A stretch of 16,340 bases of DNA, taken from assembly GCA_027596945.1 (NCBI GenBank), contig JADGJH010000317.1, forward strand, positions 1-16,340, read 5' to 3'. Shown piece by piece: positions 1 through 8,038 of the stretch (position 1 is the first letter of the stretch; each line of letters begins with the position of its first letter). The translations under genes were made by a program, and so were the position numbers. The notes beneath the pieces were generated by a model. That model worked only from the letters and a program-made list of their open reading frames with translations, did not search any database and was not told where the DNA came from. This DNA is from Physocladia obscura (lineage: Eukaryota > Chytridiomycota > Chytridiomycetes > Chytridiales > Chytriomycetaceae).

Positions 1-1032
1 CCAAAAGTTGCTGCAGCACTATTTTCCAGAACTGATCCTGATTTGCAAGATGCATTTCCTAAGCCATTATTTGAATCACCTGAATTTTTATTGCTACCTA
101 TTTTATTTTGTGTTTTTAATTTTAAAAAGTAACATGTGATGGAGCAGCACTTACTTTCTTTTTTTTCAGAATAAAGATTGGCTTCTTTGATGTTTCATAC
201 AATTTTAAAACAGATTGCAAATGCTCCAAATTTCGAAGGCTTAGAACTGGGGTTTTTCCATGCGTCTCACTGTAAAAGGTAGGCTTCTCCCACAACTCAG
301 GATCCCAATCAGACAATTCATTGTTCAAAAAATCACAGAATGATTGTAATAATTCAATAGATGAGGGAATTTGAACTTGTGTGCAATCCTCTTCCGTATA
401 CGTTGTTTTTTGTTGCAGGAACATGAAGTGCCACTGTTAGGAGCACATGATCTAGCCCTGACTATGATTAGAGAGAAAATAATGACACAAAACAAGGGCT
501 TACCATTTTCTTTGTCATTATCCTCCTCAGAATAAAGCTCTTTGGTTTTTTTTTGTTTTGGTGAGATGGCTAGTTGGGTTTTATTCTTTGGAGAGACTGG
601 AATTAATTTTTGCTTTGTTTGTGCTGTTGGAGATGGAGATGGAGCTGCTGATGTGATGTCTTGCAGTGTGCCTTTGCAAATTCTTGCTATGACTGCTTTG
701 CCAATCTTTGTTACTTTCCAGTTACAGTATTGATTATAGCAGCTTTACTCAGCATTGCAAAAATGAACATGATCTCCAGAACCTGGAGAAATCTTAATAT
801 TGATCTGTCTTGTGGAAAGGAAAGTAATCACAGGTGTTCCTTGTAGCATAACTTTCTTGATTATTGAATCAGTTTTAAGGGCATTGTCTTGGTTGCAATC
901 ACACAAATCTGACAGTTTATGGCATTAAAGGCACTTGAAACATAGTGTGCAATATTTATTTGAGTCAAACCAGCTGGCACTGTTTGAGGTGCCAACAGAT
1001 AGCTCATCATTGTCTTCATCACTGCCATTCAT
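1..1032 (-). pseudogene. Broken gene with Cys-rich and possible PB1-like blocks, runs off the left edge
   Basis: I do not recognise this gene. Reading the minus strand from an ATG at 1032-1030, one frame gives an acidic, Ser-rich start (MNGSDEDNDELS), a Cys cluster (KYCTLCFKCL, then CHKLSDLCDC), the stretch KISPGSGDHVHFC, a basic Cys segment, and a Pro/Ser/Lys linker ending in SEEDNDKEN. It is interrupted by two in-frame TAA codons. A likely 42-nt intron (462-503, GTAAGC..CATAG) follows. After a shift in a short A run comes a block of about 85 residues, CTQVQIPSSIELLQSF through KKPIFIL, whose strand-helix-strand spacing resembles a PB1/beta-grasp fold (inference). A GTAAGT donor at 154 and an AAATAG acceptor at 98 mark another intron, and Ser/Asn/Gly-rich coding continues past position 1. 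The Cys spacing suggests zinc binding, but no named family fits. Frame breaks fall in A homopolymers, so some could be sequencing errors; the in-frame stops could not. Confidence 0.5.
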
Positions 1033-1338
1033 TTCTTTATGTAAATCCAGTTAGTTTTAGGAGACCCCATAATAGACCACAATAGTCCACTACATACATT
1101 TTCAGAAATTCCATTTTTTTTTCTTGATCAATTTTTTTGAAATCAGCTGTAAATATTGAGAGTTTTCTTGAAACTGAAAGATTTGGGAGAAAACAATTTG
1201 AAATCAGGAGTAAACCATGGAGATCCTTCAAGTGCATATATCTTTAAAACACGCATCAGAGATCACCAGAGCGCATGCCCTCTACAACTACTTTTTTCAT
1301 GAGTATGACGTCTATTTTCAAAGTCTACAACAAATCTG

Positions 1339-2147
1339 TTGCTACAATTAGTCGTTGGATCAACCTATTCAACAAAGACACAACAAAAACAGTCTTGTAT
1401 AATTCATAAGAAATTCTCTAGTGCCCAGAAAATGTGGGTAGTCAATTACTTTACTGAGCAGCCTTTATCTTTTTTAGATGAAGTGCAGTTTGCTTTTTGG
1501 AAAAGGTGGCTCAAAACAATTAGCAAGTTGTATGTTTGGCAAATTATTCATGATGCTGGACTCATATGGAAGATCTTAGAATGGCGTGCAATCCAAGTGC
1601 AAAATGCTGACATTATGCAGTTTACATGCGAGTTAAACTCAATTGACTGGAGTATCCACAATATTGTGTTTCTTGACAAAATCTCCTTTAATAACAGACA
1701 AATATTGCGTAAACAAGGTTATGCCCTGAAAGGAACCAAGCTCATGTTGCGAGGTGAGTATAAGCATTTGCCTCGGGTTTCTATGCTCTGTTTTATCAAC
1801 TGTAATGGTCTACTTGAGATGTTCAAAACTGAGGGAACTTTCACAAAAGCCAAGTTTGCATCATACTGTTTGAAGTTTGCTGTGGAATCAAAAAAACGCA
1901 AGTCTATCCTGGTCAAAACTCAATTTGGATTCTAGATGGTGCAAAAATACATCAGTGCCCTCAACTGATCATGGATTTGCAGTCAGCGGGCATAATTCCA
2001 ATTTTTCATCAGGCATACTGCCCATTCTTCAACCCAATCAAAATTTTCTTTGGACTGTTAAAAACTCAACTTTGTCATGATTACAAGGAAGGATCTGTTA
2101 CAGAAAAAAATTTGGATATGACAATTGGCAAATCTCTCAAACAATGA
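1339..2147 (+). pseudogene. Degenerate Tc1/mariner-type DDE transposase, frameshifted
   Basis: The plus strand encodes the catalytic part of a Tc1/mariner-like (DDE_3-type) transposase. The first frame covers 1339-1935 and includes NIVFLDKISFNNR (first catalytic Asp region) and GLLEMFKTEGTF. Near the A7 run at 1890-1896 the reading moves by one base into a frame that gives WILDGAKIH (second Asp) and AYCPFFNPIKIFFG, then a TGA at 2145-2147. The family normally has an acidic residue at the NPI-E position; here it is Lys, so the enzyme should be inactive even without the frameshift. A helix-turn-helix-like remnant (SVATISRWINLF) is readable at about 1338-1374 in yet another frame. The first frame has no ATG at its upstream end. 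I could not find convincing terminal inverted repeats. The region bounded by the neighbouring minus-strand blocks (1033-2422) is about 1.4 kb, a usual length for such an element. Confidence 0.8.
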
Positions 2148-2307
2148 TTACAACTTTTGTTCAATTTTTCGAAAATGCAGATATGTTGCAGCAGGTCAGT
2201 TTGATCCTCAAATTGCACATAAGAGTAATATAATCAGTGCTATGGGTTTTAAATGAATTTATGCAATAATGTGAAATAAAATGAACTTTTTTGTTAATCA
2301 CAGAAAT

Positions 2308-2385
2308 ACAACAAAAAAAAATAACAGTACAAAAACAAAAAACAACAAAAAAAAATAACAGTACAAAAACAAAAAACAACAAAAA
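2308..2385. repeat. 34-bp A-rich tandem repeat, about 2.3 copies
   Basis: Two identical 34-bp units (2308-2341 and 2342-2375) are followed by a partial third. Each holds an A9 run, the core TAACAGTAC and a second A-rich run. The repeat lies between the end of the transposase remnant and the start of the next minus-strand block, where the right end of the mobile element would be expected. Confidence 0.85.
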
Positions 2386-2422
2386 CACCATAGAAACAAA
2401 CACACTAAACAAATGAAATATA

Positions 2423-3260
2423 TCAATCTACTCCTTGATCAACATCAGGTGCACCAAGAATTGGTCCAAGAATGCTCTCATTCTCTGGAGTTTGTGGTTG
2501 CAAATTCAACATAATTCCATCAAAAATACATCTATTTAAATGAGTTGCTGCATCAAACGTATCTAAGTCTTGTAGAATACTTTGAATGCCTCTTTTCAAT
2601 TTACTAATTTGATTTTAATATTTGGCAGTAAGATTGTCAGCAACTTGCACATTATTACAAACTTCCAGCATACACTCAACAGAGTCGACTTGATAATCAA
2701 AAAGATGTTGGATACGGCAAGGAGGATGGTCTTGAATTGCTGCTTCACGTTCATGTGCAGGTATTGTTTGAATAATTTTGTTGGCCCATTCTCACCAGAT
2801 AAAATCTTGTTGGGATGAGTGTCATGAAGGTGGTGGATAACTGCTGCAAAAATTTCTTCATTTTCAAGACCTGATTGGTCTGTTTGCGCAGGTGCTGTTG
2901 CTGGCATAACTTGGCTTTTGAATTCTTTGAAATCTGTAGCAAAAATAAGATTTTGAGAATAATTATAAATATATAGCTGGAGCATGGCACCCTCAGCTGC
3001 TTTTGTAGTAAACCCATGCAGAATAGTTTCTGTTATTTCTGAGACATTTTCCTCCACTATACATCAATGTTTAATAGATCAAAAAAAGTACCTGTACCAA
3101 ATGAGTACTTCTTATTTCCCTTTAAAAGTTCAACAAACTTGCAAATCTTGTTGAATATAATTAGATTTGTATCTAAGCAATAGCAATCACCATCTTTCAC
3201 AGCTTTGCCCTTAATATCATCTCAGAATGCAGCTAGTATTCTGACCAACTTCTTCAACTG
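2423..3260 (-). pseudogene. Second minus-strand broken coding block, unrecognised
   Basis: I do not recognise this protein. On the minus strand from about 3260, coding-like sequence includes VTQLKKLVRILAAF, a TGA, DDIKGKAVKDGDCYC, then NLIIFNKICKFVELLKGNKK. A probable 35-nt intron (GTACTT..TATAG, about 3058-3092) joins it to VEENVSEITETILHGF. The reading continues through an Ala/Pro/Gln/Thr linker and HHLHDTHPNKILSGENG, shifts frame near 2775, and goes on as HEREAAIQDHPPCRIQHLF, then an in-frame TAA, ISKLKRGIQSILQDLDTF and PENESILGPILGAPDVDQGV before a TGA at 2423-2425. The amino-acid composition looks like a real protein, but at least two stops and one shift break it. It could be the N-terminal half of the broken gene at 1-1032, separated from it by the transposase remnant. 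The upstream boundary is uncertain. Confidence 0.4.
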
Positions 3261-3586
3261 TGTTACCTTCAACTCTTATGTGGGGCCTTGTAATATTGCT
3301 GTGCTGCTTTCTATAAGTGTTGATTGTTGGTGCCAGCTTGATTTTGTACTTCATGACTGAGAAAACTTTGGAGAAATGAGGAATGAGAAAACTTTTTCTC
3401 CTGCCATTTGCATTTGATGCAAAACTCACAATATTATGAAACAGAAAATTTTCATGCAAACTACCAACATTGAAATACTCAGAATTCTTGTTTCTTCAAC
3501 ACTGTACTGTTCATATTTTATTATTTCCTGCACACCATTTTACACTGTCAGTATCATCACTTCTGATAATTTCAAGCTCCAAAGAC
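3261..3586. other. AT-rich stretch without a supported gene
   Basis: Open frames exist on both strands, but none shows a recognisable motif. The minus-strand frame at 3217-3459 has a plausible composition and could be a 5' extension of the broken block at 2423-3260. No RNA gene or promoter signature was seen. Confidence 0.4.
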
Positions 3587-3790
3587 CTAACAAACGCAGA
3601 TGCCGTCGTAGTTTACCGAAACAGTAGGTGCTGGTAAGCGTGACAATTTCCGACGAGATGGGTCACGAGATGCGTCCGGTAGGCAGCCGACAGGCAGCCG
3701 TTTGGTGCGCGCAGAAATTTTCCAGAGATTGGCGGGAATGATTTTATCACCACATCTCTGAGCTTTCGAGTTTTTCAATGAAGCAGTCAT
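3587..3790 (-). CDS. Possible 67-aa ORF or truncated first exon in a less AT-rich stretch
   Basis: A minus-strand frame opens with ATG at 3790-3788 (MTASLKNSKAQRCGDK) and ends at a TAG at 3587-3589. The peptide is basic and rich in Arg, Ser and Pro, with no signal peptide, membrane segment or known motif. The DNA here is visibly richer in G and C than the decayed sequence to its left, and the change comes where this ORF ends. It may be the first exon of a gene whose remainder was lost or displaced, or a chance frame in the upstream region of the membrane-protein gene at 4017. Support is weak. Confidence 0.2.
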   Translation of the reverse strand: MTASLKNSKAQRCGDKIIPANLWKISARTKRLPVGCLPDASRDPSRRKLSRLPAPTVSVNYDGICVC

Positions 3791-4016
3791 TTAAATTGGT
3801 CAGTTTCCACTGGTCTAGTCTCACAATGAAGCGGAGTCTAACAAAAACTGAAGAAAACAACTCTCTTGCTTGTTTCCAGACAATCAACGAAATGGATCAG
3901 TACACGACAGGCATGCTTTTCCAAAACTGGATAGAATAATAAAAGTCAGCGAAGACTTTAGAAGGGACATTTTATTACCAAGATAGAATATAAGGATATC
4001 TGAAAATATTAGAAAA
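3791..4016 (+). promoter_or_regulatory. Upstream region of the membrane-protein gene, with a 37-codon upstream ORF
   Basis: This gap precedes the ATG at 4017. It contains an ATG-started frame at 3826-3939 (MKRSLTKTEENNSL and onward, TAA stop). That frame is not in register with the downstream gene, so it would act as an upstream ORF if transcribed. The context of the main start is AGAAAAATGG, with A at -3 and G at +4, which is favourable in fungi. No clear TATA box stands out. Confidence 0.3.
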
Positions 4017-5924
4017 ATGGGGCAACCGTTGGGTTCAAGAAACGTGTCGCCAAACTCCACCTTGAATATAAACTATACGGGAGCACAGATTGTAAATCTA
4101 GCTGCTGCAGTTACATTATTTGCAGTACTTGGAGTTTTGTGTGCAAAGATTCTCGCGCCGATCGGTTTTGCGTTCGCTTCTGCAGTTGCGCTGAGCGTGC
4201 CGCTGCATTATTCAAAACCAGCTTTAGCCACATTTATTACTTCATCGTCGTTTATCGAGGCCTGTGTCCGGGTCTGTCCGATTTATAAAACAATGCATAT
4301 TTTTAAACTCGATTTCCCAGTTTATTGTTGGACCTTCGACGACAGAACTAGTTACAGCCTATATTGACGCATTCTCAAGTACCACAACACATTTCGAATC
4401 TCATCGCAGTCCGATAGTTACTCCTGCGTCTGGTAACAAACCGAAAAAGAAAAAAAAAAGTTATTTAGTTTAATCCCTCATTGAAGAGCCTTTCGTACCT
4501 GTATCCTTACTTCTTTTGCGATGGGCGTTACGTTTTTCTGTTGCTGAGCTTCTATGGACGAGTGTTGAATTTCGCACATTTGCTCTAATTGCGGGAAGTA
4601 TTGCTGTTTCAATCAAGCTGTTTTTTAAGCCGACAATACGACCTTCCACATCAACAACTGTCGTATTGGGATCGCAAAAACACACGAATTTACAGCTTAC
4701 TGCTATTTTAATATCATCGCTAGTTGTTTTTCCAACAATCGTTACAGTATATTTCACAAACGCGTTGATTCACGCATCTCCAGATATTTTATATTCAGTT
4801 GTCTCTTTTATTGCGAATCCTGCCCCTTCATATATTCCAGATCCGCATGCAATCATTCCAGATTTTGGGGCCAGAAAACTTGTGTTTGAACTAGGTGTTC
4901 CGCAGATCCAGTCTTATTTGATTGACGCGATTGATTCAACTCTTGCAATCTCGTATCCTGGAAAAAACATCTCGTGCGTTGATGGAGCTCAAATCGCGTT
5001 AAGTGCGTTCAATATGTATTATGGTACTGCCGAAAAAGAAAAAAAAAGAGAAAGAAAAAAAAAACGTTAATTTTCTGACTTATATTTTTTGTTGTAGGTT
5101 GGAATAACGATGAATCCAATCAAAAGTTTCGTGCAAAATTTCCACAAACTATTGAAGCAATCGAACTCGTAAAAAAAGGGCAAAAAATCAAAGCTCTTAT
5201 TGCAACTGGCCCTGCAATCGCTGAGATACGTTGGATGGGGCCCGACGCATTTTCCTTCACCATATCTTCAACTGATTCGGTATATATCAACTCAACAATT
5301 TCAAAACAATCTCTGGATCCCACGAATTCAATTATACAAGCAATTACCCCAATATTGGGCGACTTGGCATTTTTTGCACTTGTGTTTTTCTCAACACTTT
5401 GGGTTCTAGTGGATTCTGAATTAGGTGTATCTGGGTACGCATCAAAACTGTTTGGTGGGAATGGTGCAGCACTTGGATCTGCTCTCGCTAAGCCGCTTGC
5501 TGCTTCATTCAAGATGAATCTGCATATTCTGGTTTTCAGGCTCTCAGTAATCCATCTGATCAATCTTCTAATTCTCCCGGCATCTACTCGCGCATTTCAA
5601 GCGACTCTTCCCTTTATTGCAGGTTTCACGACTTTTTATCCATTGATTCCGCCAATTCTAGCACTCGGTATTGCGCCTGCAATTGTTTTATTTGTAGTAT
5701 TTGGGGCACCTTTTTCGGCTGCCGCAATAATTTATGTTCAATGCATTTGGAGTCCAGAATCCAATATCCTGCAAGAATTTTTAGGGACGGATGGAATTGC
5801 TGTCGTTGACGGGTTTTCAGCTTGGCTTGGGTGGATGGCATTTGGGTCACCTTTTGGTCTAATTATTGGTCCTTGGGCAGTTGTTGCTTTCCGACGAGTT
5901 TATCGGGTTTTAACTAGTCTTTGA
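4017..5924 (+). CDS. Unrecognised multi-span membrane protein, 576 aa, four exons
   Basis: I do not recognise this family. The model has four exons (4017-4271, 4321-4432, 4487-5023, 5098-5924), joined by introns of 49, 54 and 74 nt with GT..AG ends; the frame is kept and the sum divides by three. The predicted protein starts with a short polar N-terminus holding possible N-glycosylation sites (NST, NYT). Hydrophobic segments follow at about residues 26-44, 48-63, 150-168, 190-216, 388-406, 441-463, 487-517 and 545-565. Between roughly residues 220 and 385 lies a polar stretch, probably outside or lumenal, with few Cys. The C-terminus is basic (FRRVYRVLTSL). Eight or so membrane passes suggest a transporter, channel or sensor, but no signature decides this and no function is claimed. 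Without splicing, TAA codons inside introns 2 and 3 would truncate it. Neighbours give no functional clue. Confidence 0.75.
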
Positions 5925-7180
5925 AAAAAAATAATTAAAACTGATTATTTTCCTCGGTTTATTCAAAATCCTGTTGAATCATCAATTTTGTCAACATAAG
6001 AATATATTCTCTGGGATAACTGAGGCTTCAAAGACAGGATATGTAATTCCTGCTATCCTTGTTGTAGCTTCTTTGAAAACCGATTCAGGTGAATTTCTTA
6101 TCCTTATAGTATAACATGGTTTGGGATAAGTAATGCATCTGTGTGCTCGGTGGCGGAGTTCTGTTGTGTTTTCGGTTGTTGAGGCGATTTCGCCATTTTT
6201 GTCATTTTGATTTTGGTCCTCCAACTATTTTTTATTTTCTGAATTTGAGAAGTCCGAAAAAACAAAATCTAAGATTTGCATAGTGTTTTGTAGAAACTCA
6301 TCTACTACTATTACTCACTTCAAAATAATACAGAACCTGAGAAGTCTGAGCTTGGCAGCACCCACTAAACAACAAAAAATACCTGGCCTGTGCAGAATGG
6401 CTCAGTTAAAAAAAATAGGTGAATGTACCTAACTGCATGAACCACAGTATAAGTAACAATTGCACAACTGTCAGTGCAATTGATATTCTTCTTGAAGTAT
6501 TGGATGAGATAGTAAATTATCAAACTAGACCTTAAAAGTCACTATAAAATACATAGGTTTGGATTGATGACACTAGAGAAAACAGGCTCTTTGACAAACA
6601 AACACTGAAGCTGTTAAAACTTGAATATAAAGTGGACATTATAACTGCATTAGCAAGTAAGATGTAGTATTGTTTCTGGGAGCAAAGACAAATTCAGTTC
6701 AAAAGGTGTACAGAATGAAATAACAAAGCAGAAATCATTAATGCATTGTATGGAAACCCTGAACAAACCTTTCAAAATACTGGAATTAGAGTCCAAAATA
6801 ATCAAATGACAACATACACATCAAACATTAATGATAAACAATTGGTTTTGAAATGTTTCCTTTTTCATATAACATAATGAAGTGTCTCAAGTAAAAGCAA
6901 AAGTACAGAAAAATTATGGTTTATTCAGTTGTTCATCAGTGGCTAGTACATTTAATTGATTTCTCTAGATACTCACACTACAACTATGATTTCAAATACT
7001 TGCTTTGCGCAGTTGACATATTCAGTCAAAAAAGCTTTTGTAAAGCCAATAAAGTCTAAATCTGACACAACAAAAACAATCAAATCAATATTATCAGAGC
7101 AAAAATCAGTGCAGATATAAACTGACATTGGTACCAAATTTTTGAATGGGCCTTTGTTGAAGTGATGTGAAGTTGGAAGG
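5925..7180. other. Long AT-rich stretch with no supported gene
   Basis: The first bases after the stop at 5924 are A/T-rich and probably carry the 3' end of the membrane-protein transcript. Beyond this, stops are dense in all frames. A minus-strand frame at 5991-6224 (about 77 codons, ending VFEASVIPENIFLC) has a protein-like composition but no ATG; it begins right after an in-frame TAG preceded by a possible acceptor, so it could be a lone terminal exon. The imperfect motif TGAGAAGTCYGA occurs at about 6246 and 6338. The part near 6900-7180 may be the decayed 3' end of the transposase to its right. Confidence 0.4.
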
Positions 7181-7239
7181 AATTTTATCTTATTTTCTTA
7201 TTTATCTATAGGTGTAGGAACTTGTTGATGATTCATGAT

Positions 7240-7660
7240 TAAAAACTATAACTTATGACAGACTGGGTTCAAATCAGGGAAATAAGGAGAAAGAAATAAG
7301 AAACATGGACAAATATGTTCAGCCCTAAGAATTCCACATACCGAGCCCCAACAACATTCAAATGTCTTTCTGTTCACAGCTGCTTTTTCATTAGCAAACA
7401 CAAGCTGATTTGATTCAAAGTTCCCAATAAAAAAGTGAAATATTTGCCATCATTCTGCTGCTTTAAAAAAAAACTTGATACATTAATTAATAAATTAACA
7501 AGATAACCTGTTTTTATGAATATCTCAGTCTGCAAAGCACATGTCAAACTGTAGATGCAGAAATTGATCATTCACAGGACTTGTACATACACTTCCTCAA
7601 TAAGTTTGTCCAAGTACCAATCAGCATGCAGAGTGATGAGTACCCTGATATGCTGGAAGA
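7240..7660 (-). pseudogene. Second decayed Tc1/mariner-type transposase remnant
   Basis: Minus-strand fragments match the layout of Tc1/mariner transposases in the right order. They are HADWYLDKLIEEVYV (about 7583-7632, N-terminal helical part), SISASTV then a stop then HVLCRLRYS (helix-turn-helix-like, about 7510-7565), FANEKAAVNRKT (about 7362-7400, first catalytic region, normally D-E), and FLSPYFPDLNPV (about 7256-7291, the usual PYSPDLNP signature). The fragments fall in different frames with several stops, the first catalytic Asp reads Asn, and the acidic residue after NP-V is absent. The copy is therefore dead, and it is more decayed than the one at 1339. It is a different subtype, judged by the signature residues. 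The limits are approximate and no terminal repeats were found. Confidence 0.7.
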
Positions 7661-8038
7661 AGACAATATAAATCAACAATACCTGTGAAATTGAACTAAC
7701 CTGAGTGATCCATTGATCAAAAGCCTATGGTTGATATTGAATCATTGCAAATTGGTTAGTAACTGCAATGTTTAAGTAACAAGGCTCCAGTCAACAAAAA
7801 TTGACATACTACTGATCCCAAACTGCTATTTTCAAGTGAAGCCCAATTATCCAAAAGACAGGTTCAGGATGTCTGCAAATGCTTATGTAGATTTCAGGCT
7901 TCAGTTTTCAGTTTTCAAAACTACAAAATAAAAAATGGGGTTGTTCAATCTTTTTGCAAACAGCTGTGAAAGTCCTAAAGATTGAGTAATTATCTATCAA
8001 ATTATTTCTGTTACAATCAAAAAGCACTTATTTTATTC

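Noticed and set aside
1..132. Open frame on the plus strand at the left edge, ending at TAA 130-132
   Set aside because: The minus strand over the same bases fits an exon (Ser/Asn/Gly-rich) with a good intron boundary that continues the neighbouring broken gene, so the plus frame is probably a shadow.
1..3260. Possible reassigned stop codon (TAA read as Gln) in the broken genes
   Set aside because: Three in-frame TAA codons would fit Gln, but the intact BRO1-family and RIC8 genes end at TAA in the expected place, so decay is the simpler explanation.
1044..3300. Weak inverted similarity between GGAGACCCCATAATAG near 1060 and CTTATGTGGGGCC near 3278, considered as terminal inverted repeats
   Set aside because: The match is short and broken, and it would give an element of about 2.2 kb that includes unrelated coding on the other strand.
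3600..3740. Less AT-rich stretch checked for a tRNA or other structured RNA
   Set aside because: No cloverleaf arms or conserved tRNA box sequences could be found.
5991..6224. Minus-strand 77-codon open frame
   Set aside because: It has no ATG and starts immediately after a stop; it could be a last exon, but no upstream exon was found.
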